DNA of 64,000 nt from Deltaproteobacteria bacterium (GTDB lineage Bacteria > Desulfobacterota > Desulfuromonadia > Geobacterales > Pseudopelobacteraceae): contig JAJXYO010000064.1 in the NCBI GenBank assembly GCA_021780495.1, positions 23,867-87,866 on the forward strand, read 5' to 3'. Each line of letters opens with the position of its first letter. Position 1 is the first letter of the stretch. Made by a program: the position numbers and the translations under genes. This document shows positions 1-13,443 of the stretch, in pieces. A model generated the notes under the pieces. The model had not been told where the DNA came from. It did no database searches and worked only from the letters and a program-made list of their open reading frames with translations.

Positions 1-1
1 G

Positions 2-310
2 CTATGTATTGACTACATGCCACATCTCTCCGCCGAGCAGAATATCAAGGAAGTATTCAGCGAATTCTGGACAAAAGAGAAGATTGAGGCGATCAAGCAG
101 TTGTGTGCAACGGAGGGAATGGACCGGGAAGCCGTTTTGCAGATGCTCGACACCTATCAGTTCACCGGCAAAGAGCCGCTCCGCGAAACTGTCTTTGCCG
201 CGCTCGATAACAAGCCAAAACTGCTGGAACGCAAAAACGTCTTTGAACGGATCGTTGACAAGCTGCTTTCGATTGTCAGGACATTCGATGATAGCATGGG
301 TGACATCTGA
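2..310 (+). CDS. hsdR: Type I restriction enzyme R subunit, C-terminal end only (cut by window edge)
   Basis: The reading frame is open to the left edge and runs to a TGA at 308-310, so this is the 3' end of a longer gene. About 100 residues are visible, mostly helical and charged, with segments such as EVFSEFWTKEKIEAIKQL, TYQFTGKEPLRETV and ERIVDKLLSIVRTF. These resemble the C-terminal helical domain of HsdR, the motor and nuclease subunit of type I restriction-modification systems, which binds the modification complex. An internal ATG at 17 is not needed if the gene begins upstream. The helicase and nuclease domains are outside the window, so the family call rests on the tail alone. The following 237 bases to smc hold no convincing gene. 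Confidence 0.65.
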   Translation, partial: LCIDYMPHLSAEQNIKEVFSEFWTKEKIEAIKQLCATEGMDREAVLQMLDTYQFTGKEPLRETVFAALDNKPKLLERKNVFERIVDKLLSIVRTFDDSMGDI

Positions 311-547
311 TTATTTCGAACTGTTTTGCATTGTTATTTTCCCTGGGCATCTTCTGCAAAATCCGCCAATCATCCCAAAACAGCCCTGTCAGCCTACAGG
401 GTGTCGGCTTGCATTAAGAGCGGCTCCACTCACCGAATGACAAAAATGCCCCGAAACCTGTTTCCATGGGGCGTTGCACTATACCTCCCGGTTTATGGAA
501 TATCCCGCTGGACATCCTTTCATTCCCTCTGATAAACTACGCAATTC

Positions 548-4078
<3,531 letters not shown>

Positions 4079-4169
4079 ATATTTATACCCTGGCGCACGT
4101 CGCAACGTTTGATGCAATGCAGCATCGTTGTATGTTTCCGACCGTTACGCCATGAACTTCGGAGGAGCT

Positions 4170-4526
4170 ATGCCATTCATCAACATTCTCAAAGCCCTGG
4201 TAGACCGCACGCCCGACTCAGTTGGAGCCATTCTGGTGGACTGGGAGGGGGAAGCGGTGCAGGAGTACTGCCACTGCGACCCCTATGATATCCGCTTCGT
4301 CGCAGCCCACAAGGGCATCATTCTGGCCCGTCTCAAAGAGCTGCATGACAGTGGCAGGGTGGGAGCCGTCGAGGATGTTGTGATTACGTCAACCGATGGC
4401 CACCTGATTATCGGTTGCATCGACCAGGACTATTCCCTGGTTGTGAGCGTCGGCCGCAGTTGCCCGCGCGGTCTGGCGCTGTCCCACTTCCGTGGCGCGA
4501 TTGCAGAGCTGAGAAAGGAGATCTGA
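4170..4526 (+). CDS. Roadblock/LC7-domain protein (MglB-like)
   Basis: This protein of about 118 residues looks like a roadblock/LC7 fold: an N-terminal helix (INILKALVDRTPDSVGAIL), a strand with DWEGEAVQEY, a second helix, and C-terminal strands (EDVVITSTDGHLIIGCI, SLVVSVG). Bacterial members such as MglB commonly bind small Ras-like GTPases. The start at 4170 is chosen because GGAGG lies just upstream; ATGs at 4128 and 4152 lack such a site. The stop overlaps the ftsY start by one base (TGATG), which implies translational coupling. No partner GTPase other than the SRP GTPase FtsY is adjacent, so its function here is open. Confidence 0.75.
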   Translation: MPFINILKALVDRTPDSVGAILVDWEGEAVQEYCHCDPYDIRFVAAHKGIILARLKELHDSGRVGAVEDVVITSTDGHLIIGCIDQDYSLVVSVGRSCPRGLALSHFRGAIAELRKEI

Positions 4527-5596
4527 TGACTGAACCGGTGAAAAAGGGATTTTTCCGTGGCTTGATCGACAAGATTGGCGGGGCACCGGCAGCGGGTGAT
4601 GACACGGGTATAGCTGCCGGGGATCCGCTTCAGCAGCCGGAAGTACCCTCATCTGTTCAGGAAAAGCCGAAGGGTGAACCCGGGTTCTTCGAGCGTCTCA
4701 AGCTGGGATTGAAGAGGACCAAGGACGGTCTGGTAGGCAGGATCGATGCCCTGGTCCTGGGCAAAAAGGAGATTGATGCCGACACCCTGGAGGAGCTGGA
4801 GGAAATCCTGATCACCTCCGACATCGGCGTCAAGACCACCGTCGAGCTGATCCGCACCCTGGAGACCCGCCTGGGACGCAATGAACTGAAAGACGGTGAG
4901 GCGTTGCGGGCAGCTCTCAAGGAAGAAATCCTCAGCCGGCTTGAGGCCCATCACCAGGTGCTCGACATGACCGGCCAGCACCCCTTCGTACTGCTGGTGA
5001 TCGGCGTCAACGGGGTCGGCAAAACCACCACAATCGGCAAGCTGACCTCGCGTTTTTCCGCCGGGGGCGCCAAGGTACTGCTGGCGGCCGCTGATACCTT
5101 CCGTGCGGCTGCGGCCGAACAGCTGGAGGCCTGGGGCGGGCGCAGCGGCGTGGATGTCATCCGGCACAAAGAGGGCGCCGATCCGTCGGCGGTCGTCTTT
5201 GACGCCTGCAAGGCGGCCATTGCCCGTCAGGCTGATATCCTGATCGTGGACACGGCCGGACGGCTGCACACCAAGGTCAACCTGATGGAAGAGATGAAAA
5301 AGATCCGCCGCGTGATCGACCGGGAGATTCCGGGGGCGCCCCATGAAACCCTGTTGGTGCTGGATGCCGCCACCGGCCAGAATGCCGTCTCGCAGGCGCG
5401 GCTTTTCAAGGAGGCCGCGGGTGTAACCGGTCTCGCTCTGACCAAGCTGGACGGCACCGCCAAAGGCGGCATCGTGGTGGCGGTCAGCCATGAATTTGCC
5501 CTGCCGATACGTTACATCGGCGTCGGCGAAGCGATCGACGACCTGCGCGATTTTGATCCGCGGGAGTTCACGGATGCACTCTTCCAGGCCTCGTAA
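4526..5596 (+). CDS. ftsY: Signal recognition particle receptor FtsY
   Basis: This 356-residue SRP GTPase has an acidic N-terminal linker of about 50 residues, an N domain, and a G domain. The P loop [14 protein letters not shown] is near residue 160, followed by the SRP insertion with [11 protein letters not shown], the G3 DTAGR motif and the G4 [10 protein letters not shown] motif. FtsY docks SRP-ribosome complexes at the membrane for co-translational insertion. The ATG at 4526 follows AAGGAG and overlaps the preceding stop codon. The 4.5S-type SRP RNA of this system lies near 61.4 kb in the same window. Confidence 0.97.
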   Translation: MTEPVKKGFFRGLIDKIGGAPAAGDDTGIAAGDPLQQPEVPSSVQEKPKGEPGFFERLKLGLKRTKDGLVGRIDALVLGKKEIDADTLEELEEILITSDIGVKTTVELIRTLETRLGRNELKDGEALRAALKEEILSRLEAHHQVLDMTGQHPFVLLVIGVNGVGKTTTIGKLTSRFSAGGAKVLLAAADTFRAAAAEQLEAWGGRSGVDVIRHKEGADPSAVVFDACKAAIARQADILIVDTAGRLHTKVNLMEEMKKIRRVIDREIPGAPHETLLVLDAATGQNAVSQARLFKEAAGVTGLALTKLDGTAKGGIVVAVSHEFALPIRYIGVGEAIDDLRDFDPREFTDALFQAS

Positions 5597-5711
5597 AAAC
5601 CGCTCCCCCGAGCGCCATGAAACCAACGAACCCCGCGATTTCGCGCAATTAGGGCTTGACTTCTCGATTGTTAGTGAGTATATTTTTGTCCCCCGAAAGG
5701 AAATAGAACCC

Positions 5712-5888
5712 ATGAACCATGAACTACTTGCAACGCTCGAACACAAGGTCGCCGACCTTGTGGATAGATATACGGCCCTGAAGGATGAGAACAATCGTCT
5801 GGCAGAAGAAAACCACCGCCTCCAGTCCGAGCGGGAGGGTCTCAAAGCCGGCGTAGATGCGATCCTCGGCAAGCTGGACGGGATTTAA
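5712..5888 (+). CDS. zapB: ZapB-like small coiled-coil cell division protein
   Basis: This 58-residue protein is almost entirely predicted coiled coil, with heptads across ATLEHKVADLVDRYTALKDE and NNRLAEENHRLQSEREGL. That is the size and form of ZapB, which joins ZapA to stabilise the FtsZ ring. The ATG at 5712 follows GAAAGGAAA at good spacing; longer readings upstream run through ftsY sequence and lack a ribosome site. zapA lies 64 bases downstream, which supports a shared job at the divisome. Short coiled coils are hard to place by sequence, so the name rests partly on context. Confidence 0.7.
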   Translation: MNHELLATLEHKVADLVDRYTALKDENNRLAEENHRLQSEREGLKAGVDAILGKLDGI

Positions 5889-5952
5889 GCCGGTCCCGGG
5901 AGGCCTTGGCAATGGCAACACAGCTGCAGATGATGTCTGAAGGCCGCATTGC

Positions 5953-6225
5953 ATGAAGACAGCCCATGTTGTCAGTGTGCTGGGACGGGAAATCTCTGTC
6001 AGGAGTTCGGCCCGGGCCGAACGGGTCCAGGCGATCGAAACCTTTGTCAATGCCAGACTGCAGGAGATCGGCAGCGCCCTCAAAAGCGGTGATGCCCAAT
6101 TGGTATTAACCCTGGCGCTGCTTAACACCACCGAAGAGATGCTTAACCTGCGCGATCGGCAGGAATCGGAACAGGCTGACGAAAGCAGGATTCGCGGATT
6201 GATCGAACGGCTGGAAACGGCCTGA
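5953..6225 (+). CDS. zapA: Cell division protein ZapA
   Basis: This 90-residue protein has the ZapA pattern. A basic N-terminal segment (VVSVLGREISVRS) leads into VQAIETFVNARLQEIG, then a helical stretch with LVLTLALLNTTEEMLNLRD, and a charged C-terminal coiled coil. ZapA tetramers crosslink FtsZ filaments at midcell. The gene follows the ZapB-like gene and precedes a 5-formyltetrahydrofolate cyclo-ligase gene, an order seen in many bacteria, often with 6S RNA in between. The N-terminus is shorter than some homologues, but the core is complete. Confidence 0.85.
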   Translation: MKTAHVVSVLGREISVRSSARAERVQAIETFVNARLQEIGSALKSGDAQLVLTLALLNTTEEMLNLRDRQESEQADESRIRGLIERLETA

Positions 6226-6525
6226 CATATCCTGTGTATCAGGGCTCGAAAGTTACACGGTCTCTTCAGGGAGACTTGATTATATATTCTCAGCAGCATT
6301 TATCGGTCCGGCCTGATGCGTCAGTAAAGGCAGTTTCTTTACTGACATCTTGAAACCGCTGAATATATTCATCACGGAAAGGAAGGAATCGCTCAAGCAC
6401 AGGAACCAGAGAACCGTCCTCATTCCGCGGCACGTAGAGCCATTCCACCTCCTTTCACCCTCCCTGATCGACCTCCCGGACAGCGCTCCGGGCATACCCC
6501 ATTGTAGCGCCCGTAAAGGGACAGC
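6226..6525 (+). other. ssrS: Intergenic region; possible 6S RNA (ssrS) locus
   Basis: Three hundred bases without a gene separate zapA from the 5-FCL gene, the position where ssrS lies in many bacteria. The stretch contains GGAAAGGAAGG near 6378 and a partly complementary CCTCCTTTC near 6449, which could close a long imperfect stem. A CCCGGACAGCGCTCCGGG hairpin lies near 6475. I could not fold it or align it to 6S consensus, so this is mainly a call by position. Confidence 0.3.
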
Positions 6526-7113
6526 ATGCCCAAGCGATCACTTCGCCAGCAGATTCTTGCCCGGCGCCGGGCGCTCCGCCACGATCTGTGGCTCACGTCC
6601 AGCCGGATGGCGCAACAACAACTCGTTTCACTTGATGAGTTTACACGGGCGGACTGTATTGCCCTGTATGCCCCGGTCCACAACGAGACCGGCACGAGTG
6701 AAATTCTGGAGGTCGCAATTTCGGCCGGCAAACGGGTGCTGTACCCGGCCGTTTGTGGTGACCGGATGGTCTTCCGGCACGTGACGGGCATTGAATGTCT
6801 GGCCGAAGGGTGCTTTGGCATTCTGGAACCCTGCTCGACCGGCCACGACCACCAGGCCGACGAGCCCGACCTGATCGTGGTCCCCGGGGTTGCCTTTGAT
6901 CTCTCCGGTCACCGCATCGGTTACGGCAAGGGTTTTTATGACCGGTTTTTGCACCATCCCGGCAGGACAGCCCATCTGATTGGACTATGCCACGATTTTC
7001 AGCTGATCGACGGGACAATCCCGGCCGAAGAGCATGACATCCGTATGGAACTGGTCGTCACCGATCAGCGTATCATCCGCACGGCAGATCAATTTTTCGG
7101 GACAAGGAAGTAA
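6526..7113 (+). CDS. ygfA: 5-formyltetrahydrofolate cyclo-ligase
   Basis: This 195-residue protein belongs to the 5-FCL family, which converts 5-formyl-THF to 5,10-methenyl-THF with ATP. Typical features are the basic start [15 protein letters not shown], the segment [13 protein letters not shown], and the C-terminal nucleotide and folate site [28 protein letters not shown]. The length is usual for the family. The start ATG follows AAAGGGACAGC. It sits between the zapA region and rny, a common neighbourhood. Confidence 0.92.
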   Translation: MPKRSLRQQILARRRALRHDLWLTSSRMAQQQLVSLDEFTRADCIALYAPVHNETGTSEILEVAISAGKRVLYPAVCGDRMVFRHVTGIECLAEGCFGILEPCSTGHDHQADEPDLIVVPGVAFDLSGHRIGYGKGFYDRFLHHPGRTAHLIGLCHDFQLIDGTIPAEEHDIRMELVVTDQRIIRTADQFFGTRK

Positions 7114-7160
7114 CCGGCGCCATCCCGATGGCCCGGATTCACATACAGGAGGTTATTCAT

Positions 7161-8732
7161 ATGGATATGGGAGTATTGATTGGGATTGTTATTGCACTGC
7201 TGGTAGCCGCTGTCGGGGCCTACCTGGCAGGCAGCAAGTCAAACAAGAAGGATTCGGGTTCCATCGTTCGGCAGGCCGAGGAATTGGCCGCGAAAATGAT
7301 CGACGATGCGCGCCGCGAATCGGACACCATCACCAAAGAAGCAGAACTCAAGGCCAAAGACCTTGCCTTAGAAGCAAAGGCTGGCCATGAGCGGGAGATG
7401 ACGGAAAAGAAGAAAGATCTCCAGAACCTTGAACGACGCCTGCAACAGAAGGAAGAGAACCTCGATAAGAAAGTGGCCATCTTTGAGCAGAAAGAGCTGG
7501 ATATTCTCAAGAAGGAGCAGTCAGTTGTAACGAAAGAACAGGTACTTGGGCAGAAGGAAGAAGAGCTGAAAAAGGCTGCCGATATACAGAAGGCCAAACT
7601 GGAGACCATCTCCGGCATGTCTGCCTCGGAAGCCAAGAAAGAGCTGATGGACGTCATGGAGGACGAGGCCAAGCATGATGCGGCCAAGATCATCCGCTTG
7701 ATCGAAGAGGAAGCGCGCGAAACAGCGGACAAAAAAGCCAAGGAGATCATGGCACTTGCCATTCAGCGCTATGCCGGCGAGTACGTGGCCGAACGGACCG
7801 TGTCGGTGGTACCGTTGCCCTCGGATGAGATGAAGGGGCGCATCATCGGCCGCGAAGGGCGCAATATCCGTGCCTTGGAAGCCGCCACTGGCATCGACCT
7901 GATCATCGACGACACCCCTGAAGCGGTTATTCTGTCAGGGTTTAATCCGGTTCGCCGCGAGATTGCCCGGCTGTCTCTTGAAAAGCTGATCGGCGACGGC
8001 CGTATTCATCCCGGCCGCATCGAAGAGGTTGTCGCCAAGTCCACCGAGGAGGTGGAATTGTCCATCAAGGAAGCGGGCGAACAAGCCGCTTTCGATCTGG
8101 GCGTCCATGGTATCCACCCCGAGGTCCTCAAGCTGATCGGCCGTCTCAAATACCGCACCTCGTATACCCAGAACGTGTACCAGCATTCGCTGGAGGTAGC
8201 CTTCCTGTGCGGCATCATGGCGGCTGAACTGGGGATCAACGTCAAGCAGGCCAAACGAGCGGGACTGCTGCACGACCTGGGTAAAGCCGTCGACCATGAA
8301 GTCGAAGGTTCCCACGCCGTGATCGGCGCCGATCTGGCCCGGAAATACGGCGAATCCCCGAAAATCGTCCATGCCATCATGGCCCACCACGAGGACGAGA
8401 AACCGACTACGGTGCTGGCGGTACTGGTACAGGCGGCCGATGCCCTGTCCGGAGCCCGTCCCGGTGCCCGGCGCGAGATGATGGAAACCTACGTCAAGCG
8501 CCTGGAAGAACTGGAACGCATCGCCACCTCCTTCGGCGGTGTCCAATCCTCCTTTGCCATTCAGGCCGGCCGCGAGATCCGCGTGATGGTTTCCAGCGAT
8601 CAGGTCACCGACGAGACGGCAGTCATCATGGCCCGCGACATCGCCAAGAAGATCGAGGCCGAGATGACCTATCCCGGCCAGATCAAGGTTAACGTTATCA
8701 GGGAAACACGGGCAGTGGAATATGCCCGTTAA
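7161..8732 (+). CDS. rny: Ribonuclease Y
   Basis: This 523-residue protein matches RNase Y in every part: an N-terminal membrane anchor ([21 protein letters not shown]), a coiled coil to about residue 200, a KH domain ([21 protein letters not shown]), then an HD domain with the metal-binding [12 protein letters not shown]. RNase Y is a membrane-bound endonuclease that starts mRNA decay. The start at 7161 is favoured by AGGAGG eight bases upstream. ymdB follows, as in many genomes. A perfect 17-bp inverted repeat lies between the two. Confidence 0.97.
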   Translation: MDMGVLIGIVIALLVAAVGAYLAGSKSNKKDSGSIVRQAEELAAKMIDDARRESDTITKEAELKAKDLALEAKAGHEREMTEKKKDLQNLERRLQQKEENLDKKVAIFEQKELDILKKEQSVVTKEQVLGQKEEELKKAADIQKAKLETISGMSASEAKKELMDVMEDEAKHDAAKIIRLIEEEARETADKKAKEIMALAIQRYAGEYVAERTVSVVPLPSDEMKGRIIGREGRNIRALEAATGIDLIIDDTPEAVILSGFNPVRREIARLSLEKLIGDGRIHPGRIEEVVAKSTEEVELSIKEAGEQAAFDLGVHGIHPEVLKLIGRLKYRTSYTQNVYQHSLEVAFLCGIMAAELGINVKQAKRAGLLHDLGKAVDHEVEGSHAVIGADLARKYGESPKIVHAIMAHHEDEKPTTVLAVLVQAADALSGARPGARREMMETYVKRLEELERIATSFGGVQSSFAIQAGREIRVMVSSDQVTDETAVIMARDIAKKIEAEMTYPGQIKVNVIRETRAVEYAR

Positions 8733-8780
8733 GATGGAACGGCTCTTTTCCGCAATATCTGCGTAAGCCTTCAGGATCAC

Positions 8781-8818
8781 TTGCGCGGAGGCGTACCAAG
8801 GGGTACGCCTCCGCGCAA
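8781..8818. repeat. Perfect 17-bp inverted repeat between rny and ymdB
   Basis: The arms TTGCGCGGAGGCGTACC (8781-8797) and GGTACGCCTCCGCGCAA (8802-8818) are exactly complementary around a 4-base loop AAGG. No T run follows on either strand, so it is not a classic intrinsic terminator. It may block 3' exonucleases, act as a factor-dependent pause, or be a REP-like element. I saw no second copy in the window. Confidence 0.85.
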
Positions 8819-8877
8819 TCCTGCGACAGCCTTGATCTTACGAAAAATATCCGTTCCAGTTCGATTCGAAAGGCGTT

Positions 8878-9663
8878 ATGGCAGTCAAGATTTTATTCAT
8901 AGGGGATATCATCGGCAAACCGGGCCGCCAGGCGCTCTCCAGGGAACTGGACCGTCTGGTGGACCGGTATGCGGTTGATCTGGTCATAGCCAACGGCGAG
9001 AACGCCGCGGGCGGCTTTGGCTTGACGCTCGATACCGCCAAAGAGCTGTTCGACATGGGGGTGCATTGCATCACCAGCGGCAACCATATCTGGGACAAGA
9101 AGGAACAGGTTCCGCTCGTCCTGGCGGACAAGCGCATTCTGCGCCCCTCCAACTACCCGGAGGGTGCAGTCGGTGTCGGTAGCGCCATTTTTACGACCCC
9201 CGGCAAGGTCAAGGTTGCGGTACTCAACCTGGAAGGGCGCATCTACATGAAGAACCTGGAATGCCCCTTCCGTGCCGCCGACCGCGAAATCGAACGACTG
9301 AGGCAGGAAACACCGATTATTTTCGTTGATTTTCACGCCGAAGCGACCTCCGAGAAGGCGGCCCTGGGGTGGTATCTGGATGGCCGGGTCAGTGCGCTGA
9401 TCGGCACCCACACCCATGTACAGACGGCCGATGAACGCATCCTGACCCAGGGCACGGCCTATCTGTCCGACGCCGGCATGACCGGCAGTTTCGATTCGGT
9501 CATCGGCATCGGCAAGGAAGAAGCTATCCGCAAGTTCCTGACCCAATTGCCGGTCAAGTTCGAGATCCCGAAAAAGGATCTCCGCCTGAACGGTGTTGTG
9601 GTCGCAATCGACGAATCCAGCGGCAAAGCGGTCAGTATCGAACGAATTGCTGTAAGTTGCTGA
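8878..9663 (+). CDS. ymdB: YmdB-family metallophosphoesterase (TIGR00282 type)
   Basis: This 261-residue protein starts with [17 protein letters not shown] and contains the dimetal ligands of the family: GD near the start, [37 protein letters not shown] and [14 protein letters not shown]. Characterised relatives hydrolyse phosphodiesters such as 2',3'-cAMP and influence RNase Y-linked regulation in Bacillus. Adjacency to rny is conserved across phyla and supports a link to RNA turnover. The ATG at 8878 gives the conserved N-terminus directly. Confidence 0.9.
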   Translation: MAVKILFIGDIIGKPGRQALSRELDRLVDRYAVDLVIANGENAAGGFGLTLDTAKELFDMGVHCITSGNHIWDKKEQVPLVLADKRILRPSNYPEGAVGVGSAIFTTPGKVKVAVLNLEGRIYMKNLECPFRAADREIERLRQETPIIFVDFHAEATSEKAALGWYLDGRVSALIGTHTHVQTADERILTQGTAYLSDAGMTGSFDSVIGIGKEEAIRKFLTQLPVKFEIPKKDLRLNGVVVAIDESSGKAVSIERIAVSC

Positions 9664-9685
9664 AATATTACATAAGGGGTTGTGC

Positions 9686-10897
9686 ATGTCCGTAGTCGAA
9701 CAGATGGCCGTCATCAAACGCGGCACCGTGGAGATTCTGGTTGAGAAGGAGCTGGAAGCAAAGCTTGAGAAGTCGCTCACCAGCGGCGTTCCGCTCAAGA
9801 TCAAAGCCGGCTTCGATCCCACCGCCCCGGATCTGCACCTGGGGCACACCGTACTGATCCACAAACTGCGCCAGTTTCAGCAACTGGGTCACGAGGTAAA
9901 CTTCCTGATCGGCGATTTCACCGGCATGATCGGTGACCCGACCGGCAAGTCCGAGACCCGCAAGGTACTGACCCGCGAAGATGTCCTCCGCAACGCCGAA
10001 ACCTACAAGGAGCAGGTCTTCAAAATACTCGACCCGGAGAAGACCAAGGTCGTCTTCAACTCCAACTGGTTGAACGAACTCGGATCAGGCGGCATGATCG
10101 CCCTGGCCTCCAAGTGCACCGTGGCCCGCATGCTGGAACGGGACGATTTTCACAAGCGCTTTACTACCCAGCAACCGATCAGCATCCATGAATTTCTTTA
10201 TCCGCTGGTTCAGGGCTATGACTCGGTGGCCTTGCATTCCGATGTAGAACTGGGCGGCACCGACCAGAAGTTCAACCTGCTGATGGGGCGTGAACTGCAG
10301 CGCGAGTGGGGACAACCCCCCCAATGCATCCTGACCATGCCGCTGCTGGAGGGGCTGGACGGGGTCAACAAGATGTCCAAGTCTCTCGGTAACTACATCG
10401 GCGTCAACGAAGCGGGCGATGACATCTTCGGCAAGATCATGTCGATCTCCGATGACCTGATGATCCGCTACTACGAACTGCTGTCCGACATACCACTGAC
10501 TGAGCTTGACGGATTAAAAAGAGGCCTGAACGATCGCTCGCTGCACCCTATGGCCGTAAAAAAGGCGCTGGGACGCGAGATCGTCTCCCGCTTCCATGGC
10601 GCCGGCGCCGGTGAAGCCGCCGAAGAGAACTTTGTCAAGCGCTTCAAGGAGAACGAGATCCCGGACGATATGGTCCAGGTCAACTACTCTCTTACTGATG
10701 GCAGCGTGCTGTTGGCAAAGGGCATGACCGAGGCCGGCCTGACCAAATCCAATGGCGAGGGCCGCCGCGCCATCGACGGCGGCGGGGTCAAACTGAATGG
10801 CGAAAAGGTTTCTGATACCAGCCTGGAGCTGGCGGCAGCTGGTGAGTACATCGTCCAGATCGGCAAGCGGCGCTTTGCGAGGATCGTAGTCACCTAG
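9686..10897 (+). CDS. tyrS: Tyrosyl-tRNA synthetase
   Basis: This 403-residue class I aminoacyl-tRNA synthetase charges tRNA-Tyr. The HIGH-like motif is in [17 protein letters not shown], the KMSKS loop is NKMSKSLGN, and the C-terminus holds an S4-like RNA-binding segment ([18 protein letters not shown]). The tyrosine-pocket context [22 protein letters not shown] is typical of the TyrZ-like subgroup. The ATG at 9686 has AAGGGG upstream; a TTG two codons earlier is less likely. It lies 22 bases after ymdB and may be co-transcribed. Confidence 0.95.
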   Translation: MSVVEQMAVIKRGTVEILVEKELEAKLEKSLTSGVPLKIKAGFDPTAPDLHLGHTVLIHKLRQFQQLGHEVNFLIGDFTGMIGDPTGKSETRKVLTREDVLRNAETYKEQVFKILDPEKTKVVFNSNWLNELGSGGMIALASKCTVARMLERDDFHKRFTTQQPISIHEFLYPLVQGYDSVALHSDVELGGTDQKFNLLMGRELQREWGQPPQCILTMPLLEGLDGVNKMSKSLGNYIGVNEAGDDIFGKIMSISDDLMIRYYELLSDIPLTELDGLKRGLNDRSLHPMAVKKALGREIVSRFHGAGAGEAAEENFVKRFKENEIPDDMVQVNYSLTDGSVLLAKGMTEAGLTKSNGEGRRAIDGGGVKLNGEKVSDTSLELAAAGEYIVQIGKRRFARIVVT

Positions 10898-11127
10898 GCG
10901 GAAAGCTTGCCTGACCCAGATAGTTCGAAGGCCTGCAGTAGCGACGTTTACAGCTTCCCCCCTTGCCTTACCACCACTCCCCGGGGCTCAGTCTGCCCCA
11001 AGCCCGGGTTCGCAACTCTGCCTCCGCCTTGCCGTTTGCCGCCAGCGGCCGCCTGACAAGCGATTGACAGACCTCGACAAAGTCTCCACCTGACGGTATG
11101 CTGTTTCCATCATGAAGCGGGGCTCCC
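10898..11127. other. Intergenic region before the Nramp gene
   Basis: This stretch of 230 GC-rich bases has no convincing ORF. I looked for a manganese (yybP-ykoY type) riboswitch because a metal transporter follows, and did not recognise one. The only element I can support is the promoter-like pair listed at 11074-11102. Confidence 0.5.
11074..11102 (+). promoter_or_regulatory. Putative sigma70-type promoter of the Nramp-usp pair
   Basis: TCGACA at 11074-11079 and TATGCT at 11097-11102 are separated by 17 bases and lie 25 bases before the ATG at 11128, giving a short leader. The match is moderate. No operator for Fur, MntR or similar regulators was recognised. Confidence 0.4.
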
Positions 11128-12435
11128 ATGGGCAACTCATCCCAGCAGCATCCACATATAGCCGTTGGTTCCAAGACGGTGCAAACCGCTCTGGATATTC
11201 TCGGTAAGCAGGACCACAAGCACCGGCTGACACGCCTGATGCCCTTTCTGGGGCCGGCTTTTATCGCCAGCGTAGCCTATGTGGATCCCGGCAATTTCGC
11301 GACCAATATTCAGGGAGGCGCCCAGTACGGCTACCTGCTGCTCTGGGTAATCGTCGCCAGCAATCTGATGGCAATGCTCATCCAGACCCTGTCAGCCAAA
11401 CTGGGCCTCGCGACGGGCATGAATCTGGCGGAACACTGCCGGTCCCAATTCCCGCGCCCGGTGGTCATCGGCATGTGGTTTCTGATGGAGCTGGTCGCCA
11501 TGGCTACCGATCTGGCCGAGTTCGTGGGAGCAGCCCTGGGATTCCAGCTCCTGCTGGGGCTACCGCTGATCCTGGGCGCCTGTCTGACCGCCCTGGTTAC
11601 CATGCTGATCCTCGGTCTGGAGCGCTATGGGTTCAGACCGCTGGAGGCGGTCATCTCCAGCCTGGTCGGCACCATAGCCATCTGTTATGTCATCGAGATC
11701 TTCATCGTCAAGCCGGATTGGGGTCTGGTCGCCTACCACGCCGCTGTCCCTCATTTTTCCGGTGCCGGCAGCATCCTGCTGGCCACGGGCATCCTGGGGG
11801 CAACCGTCATGCCCCATGCGATTTTCCTGCACTCGGCCCTGATGCAGGGCCGAATCGTTGTCAGGGACACCCAACGCCTGAAGAGTCTGTACCATTATGA
11901 AATCGCCGACGTGGTGATCGCCATGGGCATCGCCAGCTTCGTCAATGCCGCCATGTTGATCATGGCAGCAGCGACCTTCTACGGAACGGGGCACACCGCC
12001 GTTGCCACCATTGAGGAGGCCTATCGAACCCTGGAACCGCTCTTGGGATCATCGGCAAAATGGGTATTCGGCGTGTCGCTGCTCTTCTCGGGCTTGTCGT
12101 CTACGACCGTCGGCACAAGCGCGGGACAGGTGATCATGCAGGGGTTCCTGAACTGGCATATCCCGATCTGGTTGCGGCGACTGGTAACCATGGCGCCATC
12201 GCTAGTCGTGATCGGCCTGGGGCTCGATCCAACCCGCACCCTGATTCTCAGCCAGGTTGTGCTCAGTTTCGGACTTCCGTTTGCGATCATTCCGCTGGTG
12301 ATGTTTACCCGCCGTAGCGACATCATGGGAGAGCTGGTCAACAGGCGCATCACAACCATCACTGCCGCCTCGATTGCGGGATTGATCGTCCTGCTCAACG
12401 TATTTCTGGTCTATAAGACACTTACAAACGGGTGA
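11128..12435 (+). CDS. mntH: Nramp-family divalent metal transporter
   Basis: This 435-residue membrane protein has about 11 hydrophobic segments. The Nramp metal-site motifs are present: DPGN in the first helix (AYVDPGNFATNIQGG) and MPH in the sixth (ATVMPHAIFLHSALM). Nramp proteins import Mn(II) or Fe(II) with protons. The N-terminal 40 residues are soluble. The gene is followed after four bases by a universal stress protein, so the two probably form one transcript. Metal preference cannot be read here, and the mntH symbol is used in the family sense. Confidence 0.9.
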   Translation: MGNSSQQHPHIAVGSKTVQTALDILGKQDHKHRLTRLMPFLGPAFIASVAYVDPGNFATNIQGGAQYGYLLLWVIVASNLMAMLIQTLSAKLGLATGMNLAEHCRSQFPRPVVIGMWFLMELVAMATDLAEFVGAALGFQLLLGLPLILGACLTALVTMLILGLERYGFRPLEAVISSLVGTIAICYVIEIFIVKPDWGLVAYHAAVPHFSGAGSILLATGILGATVMPHAIFLHSALMQGRIVVRDTQRLKSLYHYEIADVVIAMGIASFVNAAMLIMAAATFYGTGHTAVATIEEAYRTLEPLLGSSAKWVFGVSLLFSGLSSTTVGTSAGQVIMQGFLNWHIPIWLRRLVTMAPSLVVIGLGLDPTRTLILSQVVLSFGLPFAIIPLVMFTRRSDIMGELVNRRITTITAASIAGLIVLLNVFLVYKTLTNG

Positions 12436-12439
12436 TATT

Positions 12440-13348
12440 ATGTTCACACACATCCTAGTACCCTTGGACGGTTCAGCACTGGCGGAAGTCGCCGTGCCCG
12501 CTGCCGCTTTTCTGGCGGACAGGTTCGGGGCGCGCGTAACACTGTTTCATGTGGTGGAACGTCATGCCCCCAGCGAGGTGCATGGCCAGACCCATCTGAG
12601 AAACGCCCGGGATGCGGATCTCTATCTGCAAAGCCTGTCCAAACGCGTGTTCCTGCCGGGGAGCCCGGTGGATTGCCACGTGCATGAAAATCATGCCGAC
12701 GATGTTGCCGAAAGCATCGTTGCACATGCCGAAGAATTGCAGCACGATCTGGTCATCATGTGTTCGCACGGTCGCGGCCAGGCGCTGCACCTCTTCCTGG
12801 GAAGCATCGCCCAGCAGGTCATAGCCATGGGGGCGTTGCCGGTACTGATTACGCACCCAGATGACCAGGGCGGCGCCCCGGCCTTCAGCTGCAATTCCAT
12901 CCTCGTTCCGTTGGACGGCAACCCGGACCACGCTCAGGCCTTGCCGGTTGCGAAAGAAATTGCGCGGGCTTGTGCTGCCACGCTGCATCTCGCCGTGGTT
13001 ATTCCCCGCTTTGCATCGCTTTCCGGGGGACTCAAGGTCACCAGCCGAATGCTTCCGGCCACGGCTTCGAAGATGCTCGAGATCATATCCCAGGAAGCAC
13101 AGGAAGCTATTCAGCTCGATCTGGCGTTGTTACGTGAGCAGGGTTTTATCGCCAGCGCCCATGTACTGCGGGGAGACCCGGCCAAGATCATCATACAGGC
13201 CGCCGACGATGCCGAGGTCGATCTGATTGTGCTGGCTACCCATGGCAAAACAGGGATGGAGGCCTTCTGGGCCGGCAGTGTGACCCATACCATCTGCAGC
13301 CGGAGCAAAAAACCGTTGCTGCTGGTTCCCATTGTTCAAACGCCGTAA
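12440..13348 (+). CDS. Tandem universal stress protein (two UspA domains)
   Basis: This 302-residue cytosolic protein has two UspA folds. The first begins THILVPLDGSALAEVAVP and the second NSILVPLDGNPDHAQALP at about residue 150. Each ends in an ATP-binding-type loop: SHGRG...LGS in the first half and THGKTGMEAFWAGS in the second. Tandem Usp proteins are linked to stress and energy responses. Close coupling to the Nramp transporter suggests a role tied to metal supply or stress, which is inference. Confidence 0.88.
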   Translation: MFTHILVPLDGSALAEVAVPAAAFLADRFGARVTLFHVVERHAPSEVHGQTHLRNARDADLYLQSLSKRVFLPGSPVDCHVHENHADDVAESIVAHAEELQHDLVIMCSHGRGQALHLFLGSIAQQVIAMGALPVLITHPDDQGGAPAFSCNSILVPLDGNPDHAQALPVAKEIARACAATLHLAVVIPRFASLSGGLKVTSRMLPATASKMLEIISQEAQEAIQLDLALLREQGFIASAHVLRGDPAKIIIQAADDAEVDLIVLATHGKTGMEAFWAGSVTHTICSRSKKPLLLVPIVQTP

Positions 13349-13443
13349 CCCCAGCATCTCGGGCGACACGAGAGCGGAGAAATCCGCCTTGCCTGCCATG
13401 CCCGATTCTGATATTAATGATCGCGTATCAGGAAAGGCGTGAC

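Noticed and set aside
5490..5711. Longer reading of the ZapB-like gene
   Set aside because: The extra residues come from the ftsY 3' end in another frame, and a good ribosome site precedes the ATG at 5712.
10898..11127. Manganese riboswitch before the Nramp gene
   Set aside because: The expected conserved loops were not found in the sequence.
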